A stretch of DNA of 64,000 bases from an uncultured Prevotella sp. (GTDB lineage Bacteria > Bacteroidota > Bacteroidia > Bacteroidales > Bacteroidaceae): positions 1-64,000 of the forward strand of contig CAMJGE010000009.1 of the NCBI GenBank assembly GCA_946405145.1, in the 5' to 3' direction. Made by a program: the position numbers and the translations under genes. The notes beneath the pieces were generated by a model. The model was not told where the DNA came from. It saw nothing but the letters and a program-made list of their open reading frames with translations, and did not search any database. Positions 1 to 10,713 of this stretch are shown piece by piece (positions within the stretch are counted from its first letter, which is position 1; each line of letters starts with the position of its first letter).

Positions 1-2
1 AG

Positions 3-404
3 AAAGATCTGATGAAATATGTGCAGCCACAAGACCTGAAGTCCTTTGGACTTATTCCCGAGATTATCGGTCGTCTGCCTGTGCTGACCTATCTGAATCC
101 TCTCGACCGTGAGGCGCTGGAGAAGATCCTGACAGAGCCGAAAAACTCGATTATCCGTCAGTATCAGAAACTCTATGAGATGGATGGCGTCACCCTGACT
201 TTCGCAAAGGAAGCCCTCGATGTGATGGTGGATAAGGCTGTGGAGTTTAAACTCGGTGCCCGTGGTCTGCGTTCCATCGTGGAGAATGTGATGATAGACT
301 CCATGTATGAGACACCTTCCAAGAAGGTTAAGAAATTTGAAGTTACAGCCGACTATGTCCGTCAACAGCTGGACAAGTCGCATCTTAATCAATATGAAGC
401 CTAA
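3..404 (+). CDS. clpX: ClpX C-terminal part (partial, cut by window start)
   Basis: This is the last 133 codons of the ATP-dependent unfoldase ClpX, which recognises substrates and feeds them to the ClpP peptidase in the cytoplasm. The reading frame is open from base 3, so the gene begins outside the window; the ATG at 12 is internal. The visible part covers the sensor-2 end of the AAA+ module and the C-terminal small domain: the stretch FGLIPEIIGRLPV is the typical ClpX segment with the arginine that contacts ATP, and GARGLRSIVENVM is the sensor-2 helix. It ends 17 bases before recQ on the same strand. Nothing is unusual in the part seen; identification is secure. Confidence 0.95.
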   Translation, partial: KDLMKYVQPQDLKSFGLIPEIIGRLPVLTYLNPLDREALEKILTEPKNSIIRQYQKLYEMDGVTLTFAKEALDVMVDKAVEFKLGARGLRSIVENVMIDSMYETPSKKVKKFEVTADYVRQQLDKSHLNQYEA

Positions 405-421
405 TTTATAACTAAGATTGT

Positions 422-2602
422 ATGACCGAAAAAAGAAATCTTACCGATGCTCTGAAGAAGTACTTTGGATTTGATACATTCAAAGGCGATCAGGAGCGGA
501 TTATCCAGAACCTGCTGGACGGCAATGATACTTTCGTGCTGATGCCTACCGGTGGCGGCAAGTCACTCTGTTATCAGCTCCCCTCCCTGTTGATGGAGGG
601 AACGGCCATCGTGATCTCTCCACTGATTGCCTTGATGAAGAATCAGGTGGATGTCATCACGAACCTCAGCGAGCAGGAAGGTACTGCCCACTACCTGAAC
701 TCATCGCTCAACAAAGCAGCCATCGATCAGGTGAAGACCGACATCCTGGCTGGCAAGACCAAGTTGCTGTATGTGGCACCGGAGTCGTTGACCAAGGAGG
801 ATAATGTGGAGTTTCTGAAGACGGTGAAGATCTCGTTCTATGCCGTTGATGAGGCGCATTGTATCTCGGAGTGGGGGCATGATTTCCGTCCGGAGTATCG
901 TCGTATCCGCCCCATCGTCAACGAGATCGGTAAGGCACCGATCATCGCCCTGACAGCCACAGCCACCGACAAGGTGCGCAGTGATATCAAGAAGAACCTC
1001 GGTATGGTGGACGCCCAGGAGTTCAAGAGCTCCTTCAACCGTCCGAACCTCTATTATGAGGTACGTCCGAAGACGAAGGATGTGGATAAGGATATCATCA
1101 AGTTTATCAAGCAGCATCCGGGAAAGAGTGGCATCATCTACTGTCTGTCGAGAAAGAAAGTAGAAGAGCTGGCTGCCATCTTGCGTGCCAACGATATCAA
1201 GGCGGCAGCCTATCACGCCGGTCTTGACTCTACCACCAGGACACAGACACAGGATGCCTTCCTGATGGAAGATATCGATGTGATCGTGGCTACCATCGCT
1301 TTCGGTATGGGTATCGACAAGCCCGATGTGCGGTTTGTGATCCACTACGACATCCCAAAGTCACTGGAAGGCTATTACCAGGAGACCGGTCGTGCCGGTC
1401 GTGACGGTGGTGAGGGTATCTGTCTGGCCTTCTATTCAAATAAGGATCTGCAAAAGCTCGATAAGTTCATGGAAGGAAAGCCAGTGGCAGAACAGGACAT
1501 CGGACGACAGTTGCTGGTGGAGACAGCAGCCTATGCGGAGACCTCGGTCTGCCGTCGTAAGATGCTGCTGCACTATTTCGGAGAGGACTATCCGAAAGAC
1601 AACTGTGGCAACTGTGACAACTGTCTGCATCCAAAGACGAAGATAGAAGCAGAAGATCAGCTGGTGACAGCGCTCCAGGCTATCCTGTCGGTGAAGGAGA
1701 ACTTCCGCAGCGACTATATCATAGACTTTATCACAGGTAAGGAGACCGATGAGATTCTGGCTCATCATCATGAGGAGCTGGAGAATTTCGGAGCGGGTGC
1801 CGACGAGGATGAGAAGATATGGAACCCAGTGATTCGTCAGGCCCTGATTGCCGGTTACCTGAAGAAAGAGGTAGAGAACTACGGTCTGCTGAAGGTGACA
1901 GCTGCCGGTAAGAAGTTCCTGAAGGAGCCTCACTCCTTCATGATCGTGAAGGATGCTGAGTTTAATGAGGATGAAGAGGCTGCGGAGCATGAAGGTGGCA
2001 TCAGTGCCCTCGACCCCATGCTGAGTGCGATGCTGAGAGATCTGCGTAAGAAAGTGTCGAAGCAGATGCAGCGCCCACCGTATGTGATCTTCCAGGATGT
2101 GTCGCTGGAGCAGATGGCGACTGACTACCCCGTCACACTCGATGAGCTGAAGAACATCCAGGGTGTGGGTGAGGGAAAGGTGAAACAACCCTATGCCCAG
2201 GAGTTTGTGGATCTCATCAAGCGCTACTGCGAAGAGAACGGCATCGAGCGTCAGGTGGACATGCGTGTACGTACGGTTGCCAAGAAGTCGATGCTGAAGG
2301 TGAAGATCATCCAGAGCATCGACCGTCAGGTGGCACTCGATGATATTGCCGATGCACAGGGCATCGACTTCAGTGAGTTGCTCGATGAGGTGGAGGCCAT
2401 TGTCTATAGTGGTACGAAACTGAATATCGACTATTTCCTTGAGGAGGTCATGGACGATGAGCATGTGGATGATATCTACGACTACTTCTGTGAGTCGGAT
2501 ACCGATAAGCTGAGTGTTGCCCAGGATGAACTTGGCAGTGACTATTCGGAAGATGAGATCCGACTGGTGCGCATCAAGTTCCTCTCGGAAATGGCGAACT
2601 AG
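422..2602 (+). CDS. recQ: ATP-dependent DNA helicase RecQ
   Basis: 3'-5' superfamily 2 DNA helicase of recombination and replication-fork repair, 726 residues. Domains in order: two RecA-like helicase lobes with Walker A MPTGGGKSLCYQLP near residue 41 and the DEAH box in AVDEAHCISEWGHDFRP near 140; motif VI TGRAGRDG near 325; an RQC zinc-binding segment with four cysteines (CRRKMLLHYFG...CGNCDNC) near 380-400; a winged helix; an HRDC domain near 545-610 (VTLDELKNIQGVGEGK). The tail beyond HRDC, about 110 acidic residues, is common in Bacteroidetes RecQ. Directly downstream of clpX, so the two may be co-transcribed. Identification is secure. Confidence 0.97.
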   Translation: MTEKRNLTDALKKYFGFDTFKGDQERIIQNLLDGNDTFVLMPTGGGKSLCYQLPSLLMEGTAIVISPLIALMKNQVDVITNLSEQEGTAHYLNSSLNKAAIDQVKTDILAGKTKLLYVAPESLTKEDNVEFLKTVKISFYAVDEAHCISEWGHDFRPEYRRIRPIVNEIGKAPIIALTATATDKVRSDIKKNLGMVDAQEFKSSFNRPNLYYEVRPKTKDVDKDIIKFIKQHPGKSGIIYCLSRKKVEELAAILRANDIKAAAYHAGLDSTTRTQTQDAFLMEDIDVIVATIAFGMGIDKPDVRFVIHYDIPKSLEGYYQETGRAGRDGGEGICLAFYSNKDLQKLDKFMEGKPVAEQDIGRQLLVETAAYAETSVCRRKMLLHYFGEDYPKDNCGNCDNCLHPKTKIEAEDQLVTALQAILSVKENFRSDYIIDFITGKETDEILAHHHEELENFGAGADEDEKIWNPVIRQALIAGYLKKEVENYGLLKVTAAGKKFLKEPHSFMIVKDAEFNEDEEAAEHEGGISALDPMLSAMLRDLRKKVSKQMQRPPYVIFQDVSLEQMATDYPVTLDELKNIQGVGEGKVKQPYAQEFVDLIKRYCEENGIERQVDMRVRTVAKKSMLKVKIIQSIDRQVALDDIADAQGIDFSELLDEVEAIVYSGTKLNIDYFLEEVMDDEHVDDIYDYFCESDTDKLSVAQDELGSDYSEDEIRLVRIKFLSEMAN

Positions 2603-4145
<1,543 letters not shown>

Positions 4146-4147
<2 letters not shown>

Positions 4148-4272
4148 AGGTAAAAGGGTAAAAGGGTAAAAGAGTAAAAAGGTAAAAGAGGGGAAAGGTA
4201 AAATGTTCTTTGATCATTTGTTCAGAAAGGAAATAAAAGGCAAGGTAAGATGGGTTTTACCCTTTTACCTTT
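4146..4272 (+). promoter_or_regulatory. Repeat tract forming a predicted hairpin across the start of the next gene
   Basis: Bases 4146-4202 are a GGTAAAA-type tract. Bases 4255-4272, inside the signal-peptide codons of the gene at 4203, are the exact reverse complement of 4146-4163 (18 of 18 bases, centred on GGTAAAAGGG), and further units pair beyond this. An mRNA starting upstream of 4146 would fold the start codon into a closed loop of about 90 bases. Pairing is seen in the sequence; an effect on translation is inference. Confidence 0.55.
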
Positions 4273-5615
4273 TTACCTTTTTACCTTTGTCTGCACAGCA
4301 GTCTGACCCTGTGGTGATGACGGTGAATGGCGTGCCTGTTACCCGTTCGGAATTCTGTTATTCCTATTATAAGAATAACGGTAACGGGCAGGCTGACAGG
4401 AAGTCGGTGGAAGAATATGCACAGCTCTATGCCAACTATAAGTTGAAGGTGGCAGCAGCCCTTGATGCCCGCCTTGACACCACGACTGCTTTCAGACAGA
4501 AACTGGCGATGTATAAGGGTCGTCAGGGTGGGGATGTAGCAATGGCCAGCACAGACCTGATGACGGAGGCTCGGCGCCGCTACGACAGAATGAGAAAGGC
4601 GGTCGGCAGTCAGGGACTGGTCAGACCAGCGCAGATCTTCCTGCAACTGTCAACGCGCGCCTCCAACAGAGAACAGCAGCGTATCGCCCAGCGTGCCGAC
4701 TCCATCTGGCGTGCTTTACAGGCAGGGGCCGACTTTGCATCCCTGGCTCGTCGGGTTTCCGAGGATCAGCAGACAGCTGCCAAGGGTGGTGAGATGGGTT
4801 GGATACAACCCTACCAGACCTTTGTGGAGTTTGAGCAGGCTGCCTATGCCTTACAGCCCGGTGAGTTCAGTCGTCCGGTTCTGGCGCCTGACGGTTATCA
4901 TATCATCTTGATGAGGGAACGGAAACAGCTGGAGCCGTTTGATGTGCTGAAAGATGACCTTGTCCGTTCGTTACAGCAACAGGCCGTGCGACAGGCCATA
5001 GCCGGAGAGAAGGTCCGGTCGGTAGTCGGACAGGCAACAGACACCCAACAGCCATACGTGACACAGGAATACTACGACGGACTGCTGGTGTATGAGCTCA
5101 CCAACCATGAGATATGGCAGCGGGCAAAGACCGACGAGATTGGTCTGCGCGCCTGGTTCGATGCGCATAAGAAGACGTATGTGTCGGAAGGACCTCATTA
5201 TCGTGGTGCTGTCTGTTACACCAAGACCAAGGCAGATATGAAGGCAGTGAAGAAGCTGTTGAAACGTCTGCCTTTTGAACAGTGGGATGCCGCTTTACAC
5301 TCCACCTTTAACAGTGATGGCGATGAGCGTGTGAAGATGATGGTCGGTGTGTTCAAACCAGGCGATCATGCCGCTATCGACCGTCAGGTGTTCAAGCGTC
5401 GCGACGTGACAGAACAGGTGGATGCAGCATACCCCTTCGAGGCTGTCTATGGTAAGAAACTCAAGCGATATCCAGAAGGCTATAACGATGTGAGAGCACA
5501 GGTTACCGCTGACTACCAGCAGATGCTGGAGGCAGAGTGGGTCGCCTCGCTGCGCAGTCGTTATCCTTTACAGATAAACAAAGAAATATTGAAAACAGTA
5601 AACCAGTATCAATGA
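4203..5615 (+). CDS. Periplasmic parvulin-type peptidyl-prolyl isomerase
   Basis: 470-residue exported protein with one parvulin (PpiC/rotamase) domain at about residues 140-240, recognised by the pattern GADFASLARRVSEDQQTA then KGGEMGWIQP and PDGYHIILMRE. Likely a folding factor for outer-membrane proteins. The N-terminus has a hydrophobic stretch ending in LPLSAQQ, read as a signal peptide whose core (residues about 18-28) is encoded by an inverted copy of the heptamer tract that precedes the gene. The C-terminal half (300-470) has no domain I recognise. The stop overlaps the start of the next isomerase gene by four bases (ATGA), so the two are translationally coupled. The start at 4203 is the only ATG giving a signal peptide. 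Confidence 0.85.
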   Translation: MFFDHLFRKEIKGKVRWVLPFYLFTFLPLSAQQSDPVVMTVNGVPVTRSEFCYSYYKNNGNGQADRKSVEEYAQLYANYKLKVAAALDARLDTTTAFRQKLAMYKGRQGGDVAMASTDLMTEARRRYDRMRKAVGSQGLVRPAQIFLQLSTRASNREQQRIAQRADSIWRALQAGADFASLARRVSEDQQTAAKGGEMGWIQPYQTFVEFEQAAYALQPGEFSRPVLAPDGYHIILMRERKQLEPFDVLKDDLVRSLQQQAVRQAIAGEKVRSVVGQATDTQQPYVTQEYYDGLLVYELTNHEIWQRAKTDEIGLRAWFDAHKKTYVSEGPHYRGAVCYTKTKADMKAVKKLLKRLPFEQWDAALHSTFNSDGDERVKMMVGVFKPGDHAAIDRQVFKRRDVTEQVDAAYPFEAVYGKKLKRYPEGYNDVRAQVTADYQQMLEAEWVASLRSRYPLQINKEILKTVNQYQ

Positions 5616-7036
5616 ATTTTTTAAGAAGACTTATCCCGGTTGTCATGATAGCGATTCCCGTTTTCGGCATCGCTGCATCTAGTTTTTCTGCTATGCCAAG
5701 TTCTGCCACCCCCTCAGATTCGGATTCTGTTTCTATGGGAACAGTGATCGACGAGGTGATATGGGTGGTTGGTGATGAGGCTATCCTGCGCTCTGACGTG
5801 GAGACCATGCGTATGCAGGCTGCACTGGAAGGGGTGAAATGGTCGGGTAATCCTGATTGTGTCATCCCCGAGCAGATTGCTGTTCAGAAACTGTTTAAGC
5901 ATCAGGCTGCCATCGACAGTATCGAGGTGACAGATGCCGATGTGTCTCAGGAGGTGGAACAGCAGATCAACTACTGGCTTGACATGGTTGACGGTTCCCG
6001 TGAGCGTCTGGAGGAGTACAAACACCAGCCGCTGTCACAGATCCGTAATGACCTGCGTGACGAGATGAAGGACCGTCAGATGGTACAGCGGATGAAGCAT
6101 AAGCTCGTGGAGGATATCTCGGTGACGCCTGCAGAGGTGCGCCGTTATTTCAAGGATATGCCACAGGACAGTATCCCCTTTGTGCCGACAGAGGTGGAGG
6201 TGCAGATCATCCAGATGACACCACGTATAGAGACAGAGGAACTGAATCGTGTGAAAGACGAGCTGCGTGACTATACCGATCGTGTGAACAAAGGTGAGGC
6301 GACGTTCCAGACACTGGCGCGTCTCTATTCCGAAGACCCGGGAACAGCCCGTCGTGGCGGTGAGCTTGGTCTGGTAGGTCGCGGTACCCTCGATCCTGCC
6401 TTTGCCACTGTGGCTTTCAACCTGACCGATCCGAAGAAGATATCGAAGATCGTGGAGTCGGAGTTTGGTTTCCATATCATCCAGCTGATCGAGAAGCGCG
6501 GTGAGAAGGTGAACGTGCGACATATCCTGCGTAAACCTGTCGTGTCAGAACAGGCTATTGAGAAGGCGCTTGTGCGTCTGGACTCTATTGCTGATGATAT
6601 CCGTGCCGGTAAATTCACCTTCGAGGCTGCTGCCCCTGTGATTTCTGATGATAAGGATACGAAGAACAGTAAAGGTCTGATGTCAACCAATATGATGCAG
6701 ACCGGTCATACCTCCTCCCGTTTCCGTATGCAGGACCTGCCGCCAGAGATCGCCAAGGTGGTGGATACCCTTCAGATAGGGCAGATCTCGAAGTCGTTCC
6801 AGATGATCAATCAGCGCGGTAAGACCGTCTGTGTGATTGCCAAGCTGAAGAACCGTATCGAGGGTCACAAGGCCACCGTTACAGAGGACTTCCAGGTATT
6901 GAAAGACGTGGTGCAGAACAAACGTCAGGAAGAGCGTATTCACGAATGGGTGGTCAATAAGATCAAGAATGTCTATACCCGTCTGAACGACGACTACAAG
7001 GACTGTAAGTTTGAGTTTGAAGGGTGGATAAAGTGA
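5612..7036 (+). CDS. SurA-like peptidyl-prolyl isomerase
   Basis: 474-residue periplasmic chaperone of the SurA type, for outer-membrane protein biogenesis. Start chosen at 5612 because it overlaps the upstream stop as ATGA and gives a clean signal peptide (MNFLRRLIPVVMIAIPVFGI...). An upstream in-frame ATG at 5537 lies deep in the previous gene and is rejected. Then come a SurA-N-like helical region (about 50-165) and two parvulin domains: the first near 175-285 (EDPGTARRGGELGLVGRG, EFGFHIIQLIEKRG), the second near 290-410 (VNVRHILRKP..., more divergent). It lies within the row clpX-recQ-guaB-ppi-surA-ostA-mutL, all on one strand. Confidence 0.9.
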   Translation: MNFLRRLIPVVMIAIPVFGIAASSFSAMPSSATPSDSDSVSMGTVIDEVIWVVGDEAILRSDVETMRMQAALEGVKWSGNPDCVIPEQIAVQKLFKHQAAIDSIEVTDADVSQEVEQQINYWLDMVDGSRERLEEYKHQPLSQIRNDLRDEMKDRQMVQRMKHKLVEDISVTPAEVRRYFKDMPQDSIPFVPTEVEVQIIQMTPRIETEELNRVKDELRDYTDRVNKGEATFQTLARLYSEDPGTARRGGELGLVGRGTLDPAFATVAFNLTDPKKISKIVESEFGFHIIQLIEKRGEKVNVRHILRKPVVSEQAIEKALVRLDSIADDIRAGKFTFEAAAPVISDDKDTKNSKGLMSTNMMQTGHTSSRFRMQDLPPEIAKVVDTLQIGQISKSFQMINQRGKTVCVIAKLKNRIEGHKATVTEDFQVLKDVVQNKRQEERIHEWVVNKIKNVYTRLNDDYKDCKFEFEGWIK

Positions 7037-7060
7037 AAAGTGAATAGTGAAAGGTGAAGA
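7033..7060 (+). repeat. Four GTGAAAA-type heptamers containing the start codon of the OstA-like gene
   Basis: Four consecutive 7-base units begin with GTGAA at 7033, 7040, 7047 and 7054. The fourth GTG is the start codon used by the next gene. Because 7 is not a multiple of three, gain or loss of a unit would move the start relative to any upstream reading frame but keep the last GTG. Confidence 0.75.
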
Positions 7061-8628
7061 AATCATTTATTTACATATTACTTTTTGCCCTCTCGTTGGG
7101 GATGATGTCAGCCTTTGCGCAGCAGAAACAGCAGAAGAAGCGTCCTGTGCGTAAGGCCAAGACGCAGGACACGCGTGTCTATCTGGTACATGCCGACCTC
7201 TTGCATTACGACGAGACGATCAACCGTGATGCTACCATCCTGAATGGCAATGTGCACTTCACCCACCAGGGAGCCAGACTGTATTGCGACAGTGCCTATT
7301 TCTATGAGGCCAGCAACTCGTTTGAGGCTTTCGGACATGTGAAGATGTATCAGGGTGACACCCTCTCGCTGTTGAGCGACTATGCCTTCTATGATGGCAA
7401 CGAGCAGCTGGCGCGAGCCAGATATAACGTGGTGCTGACCCATAAGAAGACCAAGCTTTTTACCGACAGTCTTGACTTTGACCGTCTTTATAACAACGCC
7501 TACTTCTTTGAAGGTGGTAAGATGATTGATGGTGAGACGACACTGACTTCCGACTGGGGCGAGTATAATACGGAAACCAAGATGTCGGTGTTCAACTACG
7601 ACGTGAAGATGCAGAGTCCGAAGTTCTTCCTCACCACCGACACGCTCTATTACGACACCCGTGAGTCGATGGCTCATATCGTGGGTCCGTCGAACATCAC
7701 GTCGGGTGAGAGTCATATCTACTCGGAACAGGGCTACTATGACACGAAGAACGATATTGCCCGACTGATGAACCGCTCGGTGATGACCAATGGTGGTAAG
7801 ATGATGGTGGGTGACAGTGTGTATTACGACAGTAAATCGGGCATGAGTCAGGCGTTCCGCAATGTGGTGTTTGTCGATTCGCTGAACCGTAATAAGCTGA
7901 CGGGTAATTATGGCGAGTATTTTGAGAATACCGGTTACGCCATGTGTACCGACAGTGCGGTGGCTATCGATTTCTCTCAGGGCGACTCGCTCTTTATGCA
8001 TGCCGATACCTTTAAGATCATCACGTTTAATATCGAGACCGATTCGGTCTATCGTAAGATTCATGCCTACCACCGCGTCAGGGCCTATCGCCGTGATGTG
8101 CAGGCGGTATGCGACTCACTGGTCTATAACTCCAAGGACTCCTGCATGACCATGTACTATGACCCGATCCTCTGGAACAACGGTCAGCAGCTGGTGGGTG
8201 ATCAGGTGGATGTGTATATGAAGGACTCGGTCATCGACCGTGCCCATATCTATTATAACTGCTTCTCTATCCAACAGCTGCAGACCGACACGGCCTGTTA
8301 TAACCAGGTGTCCTCAAAGGAGATGTTCGCTTTCTTTGTAGATGGCGACATCCGTGAGGCGAGGGCAAAGGACAATGTGCTGATCGGCTATTATTTTGAA
8401 GAGGGCGACAGTGTGCCTATCATCTATAACTACCAGGAGACCTCCGAGCTCCGGATGTTTATGAAAGACAAGAAGCTGGAGAGTGTGTGGACACCAAAGA
8501 CGAGTGGGACGATGTATCCCCTGAACCAGATTCCTGAGGACCGTAAGCGACTGCCTGGTTTCATGTGGTACGACTATATCCGTCCGCTCAACAGATACGA
8601 TATCTTTAATTGGCGTGGAAAGAAATGA
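7054..8628 (+). CDS. OstA/LptA-like lipopolysaccharide transport protein
   Basis: 524-residue exported beta-rich protein of the Bacteroidetes OstA-like family (related to LptA and the periplasmic part of LptD), which in relatives carries lipopolysaccharide across the periplasm. The start is GTG at 7054, the only start giving the signal peptide [24 protein letters not shown]. The rest consists of repeating short strands typical of the OstA jellyroll (for example [39 protein letters not shown]). The length is greater than E. coli LptA (about 185 residues), as usual in this phylum. The stop overlaps mutL by four bases. The precise role is by family only. Confidence 0.85.
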   Translation: MKKSFIYILLFALSLGMMSAFAQQKQQKKRPVRKAKTQDTRVYLVHADLLHYDETINRDATILNGNVHFTHQGARLYCDSAYFYEASNSFEAFGHVKMYQGDTLSLLSDYAFYDGNEQLARARYNVVLTHKKTKLFTDSLDFDRLYNNAYFFEGGKMIDGETTLTSDWGEYNTETKMSVFNYDVKMQSPKFFLTTDTLYYDTRESMAHIVGPSNITSGESHIYSEQGYYDTKNDIARLMNRSVMTNGGKMMVGDSVYYDSKSGMSQAFRNVVFVDSLNRNKLTGNYGEYFENTGYAMCTDSAVAIDFSQGDSLFMHADTFKIITFNIETDSVYRKIHAYHRVRAYRRDVQAVCDSLVYNSKDSCMTMYYDPILWNNGQQLVGDQVDVYMKDSVIDRAHIYYNCFSIQQLQTDTACYNQVSSKEMFAFFVDGDIREARAKDNVLIGYYFEEGDSVPIIYNYQETSELRMFMKDKKLESVWTPKTSGTMYPLNQIPEDRKRLPGFMWYDYIRPLNRYDIFNWRGKK

Positions 8629-10490
8629 GTGATGTGATTCATCTGCTTCCTGATAGTGTGGCCAACCAGATTGCTGCTGGTGAGGTCATCCAGCGACCGG
8701 CTTCTGTCATCAAGGAGCTGGTGGAGAACTCTGTGGATGCCGGTGCTACGACCATTCATGTGGTGGTGGTGGATGCCGGACGAACGATGATTCAGGTGAT
8801 CGACGATGGAAAGGGTATGTCTGAGACGGATGCCCGCCTGTCGTTCGAGCGTCATGCCACCTCAAAGATCGCACAGGCCGACGACCTCTTTGCCCTTCAT
8901 ACGATGGGTTTCCGTGGCGAGGCTCTTGCCTCGATAGCTGCTGTGGCTCATGTGGAGCTCCAGACCCGTCGTGAAGCGGATGAGATAGGCACCTGTATCA
9001 GAATCGCCGGTTCAAAGGTGGTGTCGCAGGAGCCCGTCTCTTGTCCTGTGGGTAGCAACTTCAAGATCGAGAACCTCTTCTTCAATGTGCCCGCCCGCAG
9101 GAAGTTCCTGAAGTCGAATGCCACCGAACTCAGTAATATCCTCACAGCTTTCGAACGGATCGTCCTGGTGTATCCCGATATCCACTTTACGCTCCATCAT
9201 AACGGCACGGAGATGATGAACCTGAAGAAGGGGAGTCTGCGTCAGCGCATCAGCGACGTGTTCGGGCGACAGTACAGTCAGGACATGCTCCCTGTAGAGG
9301 TGCAAACAGCGATGTGCACCATCACGGGTTTTGTCAGCAAACCCGAAGGGGCACGGAAGAAGAGTGGTCACGACTATTTCTTTGTGAACGGTCGTTACAT
9401 GAAACATCCCTATTTCCATAAGGCTGTTGTCACGGCCTACGACCGTCTGATCCCAGACGGGATGCAGGTGCCTTATTTCTTGTATTTCGAGGTACAGCCA
9501 GGAGATATCGACGTGAACATCCATCCCACGAAGACGGAGATTAAGTTTGAAAACGAACAGGCGATCTGGCAGATCCTTACAGCAGCTGTGCGCGATGCCT
9601 TGGGTAAGTTCTGTGAGGTGCCCACCATCGACTTTGACACACAGGGGAGCCCGGAGATTCCTGTTTTCGATCCAGGGCGCCAGGTGCCTCCCCCGCAACT
9701 AAGCTATAATCCGGATTATAACCCATTTGCTAGTAATCCTAGTCGGCCTAGTAATCCTAGTTCTCCTAGTCGGCCTAGTGGTTCTAGTCAGGCTAGTTCT
9801 TGGGAGGCGCTCTACGAAGGCCTGGAGAAGAAACCCTCGTTTGCGCCAACCCCCGAAGAAGGTGAGATGTTCGCTCCCTTAGAAGAGCCGGCTGATGACA
9901 GCCAGACCCCGGAGATGATCCTCTCGGAGAAATCGCCTGCACATTATCAATATAAAGGAAAGTACCTGATGACAGCCGTGAAATCAGGTCTGATGATTAT
10001 CGACCAGTATCGGGCTGATGTGAGGATCCTCTATGACCGTTACATGGAACAGATGGCTGCCCATACGGCTCATACCCAGAAGCTGCTCTTCCCTGAGGTG
10101 GTGCAGTTTGCACCTTCTGATGCGGTATTGCTCGAGAAACTGCTCCCCGAACTTGCCAGTCTGGGCTTCGATCTGAGTGACCTCGGTGGCCATAGCTTCG
10201 CCGTCAATGGGGTGCCGGCAGGTATCGATGGGATCGATCCTGTGCGCTTGCTCCGTCAGCTGGTTGACGACTCAGGCACATTGAGTTCACAGGTGGCTAC
10301 GCTCCATTCTCAACTGGCATTGAGTCTGGCGCGCCATGCAGCGATTCCCTATGGACAACTGCTTAATAATGATGAGATAGAGAATATCATCAACCAGCTT
10401 TTCGCCTGCTCGAACGTGAATTATACACCCGATGGAAAAGCGATACTTTGTATCCTTCCACAGGCTGAAATCGAACAACTTCTGGGTTAA
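8625..10490 (+). CDS. mutL: DNA mismatch repair protein MutL
   Basis: 621-residue mismatch-repair ATPase that links MutS recognition to downstream repair. The start at 8625 overlaps the upstream stop (ATGA) and begins [21 protein letters not shown], the canonical N-terminus. The GHKL ATPase motifs are intact: motif [10 protein letters not shown], motif II DDGKGM, motif [16 protein letters not shown] linker at about residues 365-430 is low in complexity and rich in S, P, N and R because it is encoded by CCTAGT-type hexamer repeats at 9730-9799. The C-terminal dimerisation domain (about 430-621) follows; I see no clear DQHAxxE(x)4E endonuclease motif: the place reads [17 protein letters not shown], so key acidic residues seem absent. 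Gene is otherwise ordinary. Confidence 0.96.
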   Translation: MSDVIHLLPDSVANQIAAGEVIQRPASVIKELVENSVDAGATTIHVVVVDAGRTMIQVIDDGKGMSETDARLSFERHATSKIAQADDLFALHTMGFRGEALASIAAVAHVELQTRREADEIGTCIRIAGSKVVSQEPVSCPVGSNFKIENLFFNVPARRKFLKSNATELSNILTAFERIVLVYPDIHFTLHHNGTEMMNLKKGSLRQRISDVFGRQYSQDMLPVEVQTAMCTITGFVSKPEGARKKSGHDYFFVNGRYMKHPYFHKAVVTAYDRLIPDGMQVPYFLYFEVQPGDIDVNIHPTKTEIKFENEQAIWQILTAAVRDALGKFCEVPTIDFDTQGSPEIPVFDPGRQVPPPQLSYNPDYNPFASNPSRPSNPSSPSRPSGSSQASSWEALYEGLEKKPSFAPTPEEGEMFAPLEEPADDSQTPEMILSEKSPAHYQYKGKYLMTAVKSGLMIIDQYRADVRILYDRYMEQMAAHTAHTQKLLFPEVVQFAPSDAVLLEKLLPELASLGFDLSDLGGHSFAVNGVPAGIDGIDPVRLLRQLVDDSGTLSSQVATLHSQLALSLARHAAIPYGQLLNNDEIENIINQLFACSNVNYTPDGKAILCILPQAEIEQLLG

Positions 10491-10536
10491 AATATTAAAG
10501 AGTGTTAATTTAGAGTAAGTTTTTGGGATAATATGC

Positions 10537-10565
10537 TTGTAATTCAAAAAAACTCCATACCTTTG
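10537..10565 (+). promoter_or_regulatory. Bacteroidetes-type promoter for tRNA-Val
   Basis: TTG at 10537-10539 and TACCTTTG at 10558-10565 with 18 bases between them match the primary sigma-factor promoter of Bacteroidetes. It sits 17 bases before the tRNA. Confidence 0.75.
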
Positions 10566-10582
10566 CACTCGCTTAACAAAAA

Positions 10583-10657
10583 GGGCGCTTAGCTCAGCTG
10601 GTTTAGAGCATCTGCCTTACAAGCAGAGGGTCGGCGGTTCGAATCCGTCAGCGCCCA
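10583..10657 (+). tRNA. tRNA-Val (anticodon UAC)
   Basis: A full cloverleaf can be drawn: acceptor arm GGGCGCT/AGCGCCC, D arm GCTC/GAGC, anticodon arm TCTGC/GCAGA with loop CTTACAA (anticodon TAC), T arm GGCGG/CCGTC with loop TTCGAAT, discriminator A. The CCA end is not encoded (CTA follows). No integrated element uses this tRNA. Confidence 0.96.
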
Positions 10658-10660
10658 CTA

Positions 10661-10695
10661 AAAAAAGGATGTGCAACTTGCGCATCCTTTTTTTA
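10661..10695. terminator. Hairpin terminator between tRNA-Val and the GH3 gene
   Basis: GGATGTGC and GCGCATCC pair across a short loop and are flanked by A6 and T7 runs, so it can end transcription of the tRNA on + and, in mirror form, of the GH3 gene on -. Confidence 0.75.
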
Positions 10696-10713
10696 GTGTC
10701 CTTTATGTGATGA

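Noticed and set aside
1436..2464. 342-codon open frame on the - strand
   Set aside because: Antisense to recQ, no domain, His/Leu-rich shadow translation.
10583..10657. tRNA-Val as attachment site of the island
   Set aside because: No repeat of its 3' end occurs in the window and the island junctions match dnaK instead.
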